Assembly: GCA_030743915.1 (NCBI GenBank)
Contig: JASLRP010000446.1
Span: forward strand, 1-20,074
Source of the DNA: SAR202 cluster bacterium
GTDB taxonomy: Bacteria; Chloroflexota; Dehalococcoidia; Lucifugimonadales; UBA1123
Direction of reading: 5' to 3'
DNA: 20,074 nucleotides
Part shown: positions 7,544 to 14,996 of the stretch, in pieces
Numbering within the stretch: the first letter of the stretch is position 1
How the letters are laid out: each line of letters begins with the position of its first letter
The notes under the pieces: model-generated
What the model was told of the DNA's origin: nothing
Databases searched by the model: none
The model's input: the letters and a program-made list of their open reading frames with translations, nothing else
Position numbers and translations under genes: made by a program

Positions 7544-9610
7544 GTGCAGACAGTAATTCGACAGATCGCGGCCAGCGATGTCCTGGAACTCGTAACCGAC
7601 AGTCGCATTGACCACTTGCGGGACATGCACTGGCAGAAGACCCACGAAGCGGCGGTAGTTCAAAAGCCTGTTACAGGCTCCAACGAAGACACACTGACGG
7701 GCCACGCCAGAGATTTTGCGGCCCTGCTGGAAGCCAGCGACCCGTTCATTCAGCCGGACGAGTTGATAGTCGGCACCTCTTTGGCAACTCCCGAGGATGG
7801 GGATCAAATCGACCTGGGAGAGTATGATCCTCACTACCCGCCGGGCCACGCCATGCTGCTGGCTAGAGGTCTGCCTGGGATGCGAGACGCGGCGAACGCC
7901 AGGCTTCAGGCCGAGACCGACCCGGACAGCCGTGATTTCCTTCGCGCCGTGGAGATATCCTATGCCGCCGCCTGCCGCTACGTCGAGAAATGCGCCAGGC
8001 ACGCCGAGGACATGGCCTCAGTCGAATCCGACCTGACCAGAAAGGCCGAGTTGGAACGCATATCTGCGAATTGCGACGAGCTGGCCAGCGGCGTTCCGAC
8101 GTCCTTCTACTCTGCGCTCCAACTTCTGCAATTCGTTCGCGTGTTCGGCGGTCGCGGGTGCATCGGGCGCTTTGACCAGTGGATGTACCCGTTCTACCAG
8201 CAGGACATCGACCAGAACCGCATTACCCAAGAAGAGGCGCAAGAACTCCTGGAGTGCCTCTTCGTCAAGCTCAACCATTTCCCGACGGCCAATCAGGCCG
8301 ACAACGACACCCTGCGCAACATTTCTCTAGCCGGCCAGACCCCGGACGGCAGTGACGCCTCCAACGAACTCACCTACATGTGCATAGAGGCATCAGCAAA
8401 GCTGATGCTGCCCGAGCCCAAGATCAATGTGAGGTTCTTCCCAGGCTCTCCGCCCGACCTGGTCCGCGCTTGCGGCCAGGCGCTGGCGAAGGGGGCCAAC
8501 ACGTTGGCGATGTTCAACGACGAGGTCGCCGTCCCCTCCCTGGTGAAGCTGGGCATCCCTCTGGAAGAGGCCCGGGACTACTGCAACGATGGCTGCTCCG
8601 AGCTAATCATGGGAGGCAAGGGCACCATCAAGTTCAAGGTCCACGATGCCCTGCCCATTCTCATTGATCTCGTTTTCGACTCCGAGAATAAGAGCTACTC
8701 GACATTCGATGAGGTGATGGACGACTATAAGTCCAGGTTGTCCCTGAGAATGCCTGAAGCGCCCGGTCCCGCCCGTCCGATTACCTTCCCGTTTTTCGCC
8801 GCAGGGATTGAGGATTGCCTGGCAGAGGCATCTCCGGCTGCCGCCCGCTACGCCATCAACGGCTGCATTTTGGCCCAGGTGGGCAATGCGTCGGACGGCC
8901 TGGCCGCCATCAAGAAGCTCGTTTTTGACGACGGAATCCTGACATGGGACCAACTGCGCGACGCCATGACTGCCGACTTCGAGGGGCACGAATCGCTCCA
9001 GTTGAGGCTCAAGAATCGGACGTCCAAGTACGGCAACGACGACGATTACGTTGACTCGATTGTTAAGGATATCGCCGAGTATTTCTGCGACGGCGTTCAC
9101 GAAAGGTCCTGCAACACCGAAGGTTCCGGCGGCAAGTGGGCTCCCGGTTTCATGTCCTTCGGCATACACCGCAAGAGCAGCACTCCGGCCTCGCCAGATG
9201 GCAGGAGCAAGGGCGAGCTAACAGCCAACAGCTTCTCGCCTTCTGTGGGCATGGACACGAGCGGCCCGACGGCGGCCCTGCGATCAGTAGCCAAAGTGGA
9301 CCTGACCAAAGCGTCCCACGGCTCTGTGTTCGATATCGCCTTGCATTCGGCCATCGTCAAGGGCGACGATGCCTTCGAGAAGTTCGTGGTCCTGTTGACC
9401 AGCTTCCTCAAGATGCGCTCAGCCGCCACGCTCCAGGTCAACGTCATCGACCGGGACACGCTGCTCCGGGCGCGCGAGAACCCAAATTTGCCGGAGTTCC
9501 GGACACTAATCGTCCGCGTGTGGGGCTTCTCAGCGGTCTTCGTCGATCTGCCCTCTGAACTGCAAGACCACGTCATAGCGCGCACCGAGCATGGATCGTT
9601 TCAATCCTGA
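7544..9610 (+). CDS. Glycyl radical enzyme (PFL-like), substrate unknown
   Basis: With the GTG start this is a 688-residue glycyl radical enzyme. The radical stored on glycine is passed to an active-site cysteine that attacks the substrate. The C-terminal radical loop RVWGFSA carries Gly661; phenylalanine follows it where tyrosine is commoner. The active-site loop DYCNDGCSEL places thiyl Cys351 two residues before Glu353, the C-x-E pair of dehydratases and C-N/C-S/C-O lyases, rather than the Cys-Cys pair of pyruvate formate-lyase. The family block SPDGRSKGELTANSFSPSVGMDTSGPTA is also clear. It is somewhat shorter than most members (about 750-850 residues), mainly at the N-terminus. The activase is divergent, 156 nt away. 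It is not convincingly the choline, glycerol, propanediol, hydroxyproline or isethionate enzyme, whose active-site motif is usually GCVE; I leave the reaction open. Confidence 0.92.
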   Translation: MQTVIRQIAASDVLELVTDSRIDHLRDMHWQKTHEAAVVQKPVTGSNEDTLTGHARDFAALLEASDPFIQPDELIVGTSLATPEDGDQIDLGEYDPHYPPGHAMLLARGLPGMRDAANARLQAETDPDSRDFLRAVEISYAAACRYVEKCARHAEDMASVESDLTRKAELERISANCDELASGVPTSFYSALQLLQFVRVFGGRGCIGRFDQWMYPFYQQDIDQNRITQEEAQELLECLFVKLNHFPTANQADNDTLRNISLAGQTPDGSDASNELTYMCIEASAKLMLPEPKINVRFFPGSPPDLVRACGQALAKGANTLAMFNDEVAVPSLVKLGIPLEEARDYCNDGCSELIMGGKGTIKFKVHDALPILIDLVFDSENKSYSTFDEVMDDYKSRLSLRMPEAPGPARPITFPFFAAGIEDCLAEASPAAARYAINGCILAQVGNASDGLAAIKKLVFDDGILTWDQLRDAMTADFEGHESLQLRLKNRTSKYGNDDDYVDSIVKDIAEYFCDGVHERSCNTEGSGGKWAPGFMSFGIHRKSSTPASPDGRSKGELTANSFSPSVGMDTSGPTAALRSVAKVDLTKASHGSVFDIALHSAIVKGDDAFEKFVVLLTSFLKMRSAATLQVNVIDRDTLLRARENPNLPEFRTLIVRVWGFSAVFVDLPSELQDHVIARTEHGSFQS

Positions 9611-9932
9611 CGGCTCCGGATGAAAGCGCGTCCGGTGACCCACAACCGGCTCATAGCCTGACCTAATCGGTAAATCGGTATCGCAGCAGTGTGGTACCGA
9701 TTTACTGTTCTATGACACCACAATTGTAACTGGCGGTTTGTCAGGTTCTTGGCGCCCAGGTCCAGCAGCGCTGGTAGGAAGGCAAGGACCAGCGCGTCGG
9801 ATCATCATGACAGTGAGAAAAACAGGGGCGCTATTTTTCAGGTTTGGCGGCGCTTGCGGAGGGCCATATTGGCCGCATGTAAGCCAGTCCTGCCTGTCGA
9901 CCTAGACGCTAATCCAGCCTGGAGGGGAAGAG
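9611..9932 (+). other. 322-nt intergenic region between glycyl radical enzyme and SDR
   Basis: No coding potential is recognised. It holds the long inverted repeat at 9670-9705 and a small perfect palindrome GGCCATATTGGCC at 9862-9874 that could be an operator for the SDR gene. I see no convincing -35/-10 pair. Confidence 0.5.
9670..9705 (+). terminator. Inverted repeat, probable terminator-like hairpin after the glycyl radical enzyme
   Basis: Perfect 11-bp arms (GTAAATCGGTA at 9670-9680 and TACCGATTTAC at 9695-9705) flank 14 nt, and the stem can extend inward by four more pairs including two G-U. It starts 60 nt after the stop codon. The following bases TGTTCTATG give only a weak U tract, so a regulatory palindrome or mRNA 3'-end stabiliser is also possible. 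Confidence 0.4.
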
Positions 9933-10712
9933 ATGACACTAGATGGAAAAACGGCGCTGGTCACGGGCGGCGGTCGGGGAATCGGCCGGGCCATCGCGCT
10001 GGCCTATGCTCAGGAAGGGGCGGATGTGGCCGTCGTGGCCCGGACGTCAACCGAAATTGAGGAGGTTGCGGCGGAGATTCGAGCGCTTGGCCGAAAGGGG
10101 GTGGCTCTCATTGCTGACCTGACGATAAGCCAGGACGTCCAAGAGATTTTCCAGGCGGCTGTTGAAGGTCTGGGCAAGGTGGATGTCCTGGTAAATAACG
10201 CGGGAGGTTACCGCCTCTACACCAGCAATCTGGCCCACCAAGTCCCTGTTCTTGAAATCACCGAGGAGGAGTGGCGTCGGGTGCTGGACGCCAATCTGAC
10301 CACGGCCTTTCTGTGTTGCAAGGCGGCGCTTCCACACATGATGGAGCGACGCAGCGGCGCCATCATCAACATGAGTTCCGGTGTGGCCACGAAGGGCAGA
10401 GCCGGCGGCGCGGCTTACTCCGCAGCCAAATCTGCCGTGGAGCGCCTGAGTGAGTCCCTTGCTGACGAGGTTCGAGAGTTCGGCATCGCCGTCAACACGC
10501 TGACGCCTGGCTGGGTGCTGACGCGCCCCAACGACGACTATGACGCCGAAGTGCACAAGCGCATGCGATTGCCGGAAGACATTGCCCCCTCGGCGTTATT
10601 CCTCGCCAGTCAGACGTCGGAATCGTTGACGGGACAACTGATCAACGCGCCAGAATTCGATCAGGATAATGGCATCCAGCGCCCGTCCGCCTATGATCGT
10701 CTGTACGGGTAG
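9933..10712 (+). CDS. SDR family oxidoreductase, NADP-type
   Basis: This is a complete 259-residue classical SDR. TGGGRGIG is at residues 11-18. Arg37 directly after beta-2 (VVARTS) favours NADP(H), unlike the NAD-type SDR at the left end of the window. NNAG is at 88-91, with catalytic Asn121, Ser148/149, Tyr162 and Lys166 (YSAAK). The C-terminus departs from the usual VDGG ending (TGQLINAPEFDQDNGIQRP), so the substrate pocket lid may differ. The ATG has GGAGG 7 nt upstream at 9921-9925. It lies between the radical enzyme and the selenoprotein gene, with intergenic gaps of 322 and 293 nt, so it may be monocistronic. The physiological substrate is unknown. Confidence 0.92.
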   Translation: MTLDGKTALVTGGGRGIGRAIALAYAQEGADVAVVARTSTEIEEVAAEIRALGRKGVALIADLTISQDVQEIFQAAVEGLGKVDVLVNNAGGYRLYTSNLAHQVPVLEITEEEWRRVLDANLTTAFLCCKAALPHMMERRSGAIINMSSGVATKGRAGGAAYSAAKSAVERLSESLADEVREFGIAVNTLTPGWVLTRPNDDYDAEVHKRMRLPEDIAPSALFLASQTSESLTGQLINAPEFDQDNGIQRPSAYDRLYG

Positions 10713-10842
10713 AGCATTGCGCCAGGCCCAGGTTATCGGCGTCGACCGGCAGTCCCGATAGGCGCGGATTGCCAGTGAGGAGGGGCATATCCTTGAGTCC
10801 CGATTCCCCTCGCTCAACCGCGATGGAAGGATGATAATGTGA

Positions 10843-10852
10843 CTGGCGCCAG
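10843..10852. repeat. Perfect 10-bp palindrome upstream of the selenoprotein promoter
   Basis: CTGGCGCCAG lies about 40 bp upstream of the TATAAT box at 10891. It could be an activator or repressor site, but a single 10-bp GC-rich palindrome can arise by chance. Confidence 0.25.
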
Positions 10853-10890
10853 ACAAATGCGGCCCTCACGTCAAAGCTGGCGCAAAGTTG

Positions 10891-10896
10891 TATAAT
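10891..10896 (+). promoter_or_regulatory. Candidate -10 box of the selenoprotein reductase operon
   Basis: A perfect TATAAT lies 110 nt upstream of the ATG at 11006. The -35 at a 17-nt spacing (ACGTCA, 10868-10873) is poor, so the promoter may depend on an activator. Transcription would start near 10903 and leave a leader of about 100 nt. Confidence 0.45.
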
Positions 10897-11005
10897 CCAA
10901 CTTGACGGGGCTCGCGCAGATTTGTCGAAACGGCCACTAGCACATCACGTTCGAGCAAGAATTTTCGAGCAGGATTGTGGTTTCTCAGCCAGGAAGAGGT
11001 GCGAT

Positions 11006-12349
11006 ATGTCAGGTCCTGTCAGAGTCGTTCATTATCTGAACCAGTTTTTTGGAGGGATCGGTGGCGAGGATCACGCCTACGCCCCCGTCCAGATGCAGGA
11101 GGGCCCTGTCGGTCCAGGCAGGGCCCTTCAGGCCGCGTTGGGTGACGACGCGACTATCGTCAGCACCATCGTGGGCGGCGACAACTACCTCACCGAAGAG
11201 ATGGAATCTGCCATAAGCGCAGCGTCGGCTTATCTCGATCAGGTGAAACCGGATGTGGTGATCGCCGGGCCAGCGTTCGACGCTGGACGCTATGGCCTCG
11301 CCTGTGCCGAGATATGCAGGCTCGCCGCTCAGAAGGGAATCGTCGCCGTCACCGGCATGCACCCGGAGAATGCGGGAGTCCTGACCTACCGCAAGGACAT
11401 CCTCGCGGTGTCCACGGGAACGGACGCGACGGAGATGGCCCAGATCATGGGGAGTATGTCCCGGCTGGCCCTGAAGTCTCTTCGAGGCGAGGAGTTGGGG
11501 CCTGCATCGGTCGAGGGCTACATCCCCCACGCCATTCGCAGGCAGGTCATGCACGAGAAATTCGGCTACGAGAGGGCCGTGGATATGCTGCTGGCCCGTC
11601 TTGCCGGAACGCCTCACCAATCGGAGATGCTCATCACGGGATATGACGACATTACGCCTGCCAGCCCTCTGGAGAGCCTCGAAGGCGCGACCATTGGGCT
11701 TGTGTCCAGCGGAGGACTTGTGCCCAGAGGCAATCAAGATCGTCTGGTCGGCTCCAAGGCGGAGACCTTCTTCAGGTACGACATAGGCCAGACCGCCTCG
11801 TTATCTGTCGATGATTGGGAGTCGGTGCATGGCGGCTTCGGCACTCTGATCCTCAACACCAAAGACCCAAACTACGCCATGCCCCTCAGCACCGTGCGAT
11901 ACCTTGAGGACAAAGGCATCATCGGGGGCGTATACCCGCAGTTCTTCAGCACCACGGGCAACGGCACCGCCGTCAGCGCAGCCCGCCGCATGGGAGGCGA
12001 GATCGCCGCCGAACTCAAGGCGAACAACGTCGACGGCGTTCTGCTGGTGGCGACTTGAGGAAGCTGCAACCGTTGCGGCGCAACGTTGTCAAAAGAGATC
12101 GAGCGAGCTGGAATTCCCGTGGGGATGATGACAGCAATGCCTGCCATTCCTCTCTCGGTGGGCGCAAGTCGGGTAGTCAGGGGAGTTCGCGTTCCCCACG
12201 TGTGCGGCGACCCCGCGCTGTCCGAAGAAAAAGACCATGAACTCAGGGCGCGCATAGTCGAGACGGCCCTTGCGTCCCTGACCACCCAGGTGACCGAGCC
12301 GACCCTGTTCGAGCCTTCCGAAACCGCCTCCGGGCAGGTGACGGCATGA
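11006..12349 (+). CDS. Glycine/sarcosine/betaine reductase component B, selenoprotein subunit (GrdB/GrdF/GrdH type), with in-frame TGA = selenocysteine
   Basis: The gene reads through TGA at 12056-12058 and encodes 447 residues, close to the usual 430-440 of GrdB. The N-terminus RVVHYLNQFFGGIGGED, the EGPVGPGRAL block and SSGGLVPRGNQDR are family hallmarks. The TGA falls exactly at the active site: ...VLLVAT-U351-GSCNRCGAT-SKEIERAGIP, the U-x-x-C-x-x-C motif of the family. In that family the subunit reductively cleaves the C-N bond of a substrate bound to the pyruvoyl group of its partner. Sequence after the TGA stays in frame and conserved for 96 codons, so this is neither a stop nor a frameshift. 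The ATG at 11006 (AGAGG site 6 nt upstream) matches the family start. The end overlaps the next gene by 4 nt. GrdB, GrdF and GrdH cannot be told apart here. Confidence 0.93.
12056..12058 (+). other. UGA selenocysteine codon (Sec351)
   Basis: The TGA is in frame within the GrdB-type gene, directly before codons for G-S-C-N-R-C-G-A-T. This reproduces the selenocysteine motif of component B subunits. A hairpin with SECIS geometry follows at once. Confidence 0.92.
12066..12089 (+). promoter_or_regulatory. Bacterial SECIS element
   Basis: The mRNA just after the UGA folds as CAAC (12067-12070), bulged C (12071), GTTGC (12072-12076), loop GGC (12077-12079), GCAAC (12080-12084), GTTG (12085-12088): nine Watson-Crick pairs, plus a possible G-U pair at 12066/12089. 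The apical loop begins 18 nt after the UGA and has G in its first two positions. This fits the published general bacterial SECIS rules (loop 16-37 nt from UGA, small loop, early G). It would recruit SelB. Confidence 0.8.
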
Positions 12350-13641
12350 GGCTGGAGATTGGAAACTTTGCGGTGACCGACATCACCTTCGGGTCTCAGA
12401 CCCGCTGGGCGGATGGCGTCCTGGAAATCGACAGGCAGGAGCTTGCCGATCTGGTCTTGGAGGACCCATACGTGGCCTCGGTAGAATTCGAGGTCGCGCG
12501 GCCCGGCGACTCCACGCGAATCATGAAGATTCGAGACATCATCGAACCGAAGGTCAAGGCTGACGGCCCCGGAGCGACCTATCCGGGCATGTCCGGACGG
12601 GCGGTCGATATCGTCGGCCAGGGCAGGACCAACTGCCTGCGAGGGATGACGATAATCTGCTGCTCCGACATGCCGGGCTTCAATCCCGACGGCTCGCACT
12701 GGTGGGGCGCCACCTCCGTGGAGGGCAGGAGCGAGGCCACCTTTATCGACATGGCGGGAGCCGGAGCCGTGACCCCCTTTGCGGGCACTGTGAACCTGTG
12801 TGTCCAGATTGAACCTCAACCCGACGCCTACGCCGACGATTGGAACCGCGCTGTTCACTCCGCCATGCTGAAAATCAACGACCATCTGGCGAACACGACC
12901 CTGGGACTGGAACCGCCTGAGGTGCAGACCTACGATCTCGATGGTCGGGATGACGCGCTGCCAAACATCGTGTTCATCCCGGTGCTGGCCTCCGCGGAGT
13001 ACCGCTTCGGACCGCGCACCAGCCTCGGCACCAACGTGTACGGCATCGGGCGACTCACCGAGCCGTGGCTCCTGCAACCCACCGAGATGATCGACGGCGC
13101 GGTGTGCGGGACTTACATGGAGAACTTCACCTGGCCGATCATGGAGACAATTGTGCCTCACATGTGTTCGCGTCACGGGGAAGACTTCAACTTCGTGGGG
13201 TGCATCATCGTGCGAAGCAACTGGGAAGCCCAGGCCGAGAAGCAGCTTATGGCCAACAGGGCCGCCCAGATGGCGCTGGACCTCGGCGCTCAGGGAGCGA
13301 TAGTCACCACCAACGTGCGGGGGCAGCGCTTTCTGGAGACGATCCTCACAGTCCAGGCCCTTGAGCGGGCAGGAATCAACACCATCCTCATGACCGAAGA
13401 GGAAGACAACGAGAACGGCAACGCCCCCCCGTTGCTGGTGTCTGTCCCGGAGGTCGTGTCGGCGGTCAGCACGGGCACTGGAGGTGTCGAGACAGCCTTC
13501 CCCAGAGTGGAGCGCGTAATCGGATTGAGAGACCCTGACCCGTCCTGGTTCGAGGAAAGACCGCCGATTCATGGTCGTTACGGGACCACCCACCTGCATG
13601 ACTTCTACGGTTTCGGCAAGCAGGGTTACCTCGATTTCTGA
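12346..13641 (+). CDS. Glycine/sarcosine/betaine reductase component B proprotein (GrdE/GrdG/GrdI type), copy 1
   Basis: This 431-residue protein matches the proprotein subunit of component B reductases, which is self-cleaved at a cysteine to form alpha and beta chains with a substrate-binding pyruvoyl group. The opening MRLEIGNFAVTDITFG is typical, and the second half has HMCSRHGEDFNFVG and ERAGINTILMTEEE, which match the GrdE beta-chain pattern. The likely pyruvoyl precursor is Cys254 in MIDGAVCG, at the position of the family's processed cysteine, although the longer SGNCVSAC form of clostridial proteins is missing. The start overlaps the selenoprotein stop in ATGA, so the two are translationally coupled, consistent with a complex. 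The substrate (glycine, sarcosine, betaine or another amine) is not deducible. Confidence 0.88.
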   Translation: MRLEIGNFAVTDITFGSQTRWADGVLEIDRQELADLVLEDPYVASVEFEVARPGDSTRIMKIRDIIEPKVKADGPGATYPGMSGRAVDIVGQGRTNCLRGMTIICCSDMPGFNPDGSHWWGATSVEGRSEATFIDMAGAGAVTPFAGTVNLCVQIEPQPDAYADDWNRAVHSAMLKINDHLANTTLGLEPPEVQTYDLDGRDDALPNIVFIPVLASAEYRFGPRTSLGTNVYGIGRLTEPWLLQPTEMIDGAVCGTYMENFTWPIMETIVPHMCSRHGEDFNFVGCIIVRSNWEAQAEKQLMANRAAQMALDLGAQGAIVTTNVRGQRFLETILTVQALERAGINTILMTEEEDNENGNAPPLLVSVPEVVSAVSTGTGGVETAFPRVERVIGLRDPDPSWFEERPPIHGRYGTTHLHDFYGFGKQGYLDF

Positions 13642-13686
13642 CACAAAGATGTCGGGTTGCAACACTCAGACCCAGGGGGCAAAGAC

Positions 13687-14964
13687 ATGAGGCTTGAAGT
13701 AGGGACTTTTCCCGTACACGACATCGTGTTCGGAAGCGACACCCGTTGGGCCGACGGCGTTCTGGAGGTTGACAAGAAAGAGCTTTTGGAACTGATGCTG
13801 GAAGACGCGTCCGTAGCCTGGGCGGACATCGAAGTGGCGCGACCCGGCGACTCGACACGGATTGTGCGAATCCACGACGTGATCCAACCCAAAGTGAAAG
13901 CCCAGGGTCCCGGCGCCATATATCCGGGCATCGCCGGCAGGCCTGTGGAAACGGTGGGGAGCGGCAGGACTCATGCGTTGGGAAATATGTGCATCACCCT
14001 GTGCGGCGAAATGCCCGAGATCACGATGGATGGTTCCCGATGGTGGGGGACCAGCGAGATCAACTACATCGACATGTCCGGTCCTGGAGCCGTGACGCCC
14101 TTCGCCAATCTGATCAATCTCTGCGTGACCGCGGAACCCAGAGCGGGTGTGTATGCCGACGACTGGAACCGAATCGTTCGTTCGGCCCTGTTGAAGATCA
14201 ACGACCGACTGGCGGAAACAACGCTGGGATTGGAGCCTCCCGAATTGCGGGCGGTGGACCTCGACCAGCGTGATGAAGCGCTGCCCAATCTGGTGTTCGT
14301 GCCGGTTCTGGCTTCTGCGGAGCATAGGTTCGGCCCGAGGACGAGCATGGGAACGGGCATCTACGGCATTGGCCGCCTGACCCAACCCTGGTTTCTCCAG
14401 CCCACAGAATTGATCGACGGAGCCATTTGCGGTTCGTACCAGGAGAACTTCACGTGGCCGATCCTGGAAACCATCGTGCCTCACATGTGCTCGCGACATG
14501 GGGAAGATTTCAACTTCGTGGGGTGTATCGTCGTGCGAAGCAACTGGGAGGCTCAGGCCGAAAAACAGCTAATGGCCAATCGGGCGGCTCAGCTTGCGGT
14601 TAACGCCGGCGCCCAAGGCGCTATCGTCACCACCAATGTACGAGGGCAGCGCTTCCTGGAGACGGTCCTCACCGTCCAGGCACTTGAACGGGCCGGGATC
14701 AACACGATTCTCATGACAGAGGAGGAGGACAACGAGAGCGGCACCGCGCCGCCACTGTTGATGTCTGTGCCCGAGGTGTCCACCGTCGTCAGCACCGGAA
14801 CCGGAGGCGTCGATGCGTCGTTTCCCAGGGTGGAGCGAGTCATAGGCGCGCGCGAACCCGAGGCTCATTGGTTCGAGGACAAGCCGCCCATTCATGGTCG
14901 GTACGGAGTCAGCCATGCCCACGATTTCTACGGCTTCGGCAAGCAGGGTTACCTCGATTATTAG
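13687..14964 (+). CDS. Glycine/sarcosine/betaine reductase component B proprotein (GrdE/GrdG/GrdI type), copy 2
   Basis: This 425-residue protein is a tandem paralogue of the preceding gene. By hand alignment the part before the processing cysteine is about 67% identical to copy 1, with a 6-residue deletion near residue 122, and the part from the cysteine on is about 84% identical with no gaps. The putative pyruvoyl precursor is Cys248 in LIDGAICG. The ATG at 13687 is preceded by AGGGGG at 7 nt; an in-frame TTG ten codons upstream lacks such a site. It is 45 nt downstream of copy 1 in the same orientation, so very likely the last gene of this three-gene operon. It may give a second substrate specificity or form a mixed complex with copy 1. 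Confidence 0.88.
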   Translation: MRLEVGTFPVHDIVFGSDTRWADGVLEVDKKELLELMLEDASVAWADIEVARPGDSTRIVRIHDVIQPKVKAQGPGAIYPGIAGRPVETVGSGRTHALGNMCITLCGEMPEITMDGSRWWGTSEINYIDMSGPGAVTPFANLINLCVTAEPRAGVYADDWNRIVRSALLKINDRLAETTLGLEPPELRAVDLDQRDEALPNLVFVPVLASAEHRFGPRTSMGTGIYGIGRLTQPWFLQPTELIDGAICGSYQENFTWPILETIVPHMCSRHGEDFNFVGCIVVRSNWEAQAEKQLMANRAAQLAVNAGAQGAIVTTNVRGQRFLETVLTVQALERAGINTILMTEEEDNESGTAPPLLMSVPEVSTVVSTGTGGVDASFPRVERVIGAREPEAHWFEDKPPIHGRYGVSHAHDFYGFGKQGYLDY

Positions 14965-14996
14965 CCGCATAGTTGAGCGCAAGCGTCGTGAACAGA

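Noticed and set aside
7388..8002. N-terminal extension of 205 residues on the activase.
   Set aside because: It lies antisense to the glycyl radical enzyme and has no family similarity; the protein from 7387 has normal length and a plausible ribosome site.
898..9610. Anaerobic toluene- or alkane-type pathway (benzylsuccinate synthase with BbsEF).
   Set aside because: The CoA-transferase pair plus a glycyl radical enzyme is suggestive. However, the active-site motif and size do not match benzylsuccinate synthase, the small Bss subunits are absent, and a MATE gene separates the two groups.
12086..12349. Separate small gene of 87 codons after the TGA, starting at TTG.
   Set aside because: It is in frame with, and continues, the GrdB-type protein after the selenocysteine codon. 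It lacks its own ribosome site, and its start would discard the conserved C-N-R-C motif.
11872..13665. Open frame of 597 codons on the minus strand.
   Set aside because: It lies antisense to the recognisable Grd-type genes, has no family resemblance, and is explained by high GC and codon bias on the other strand.
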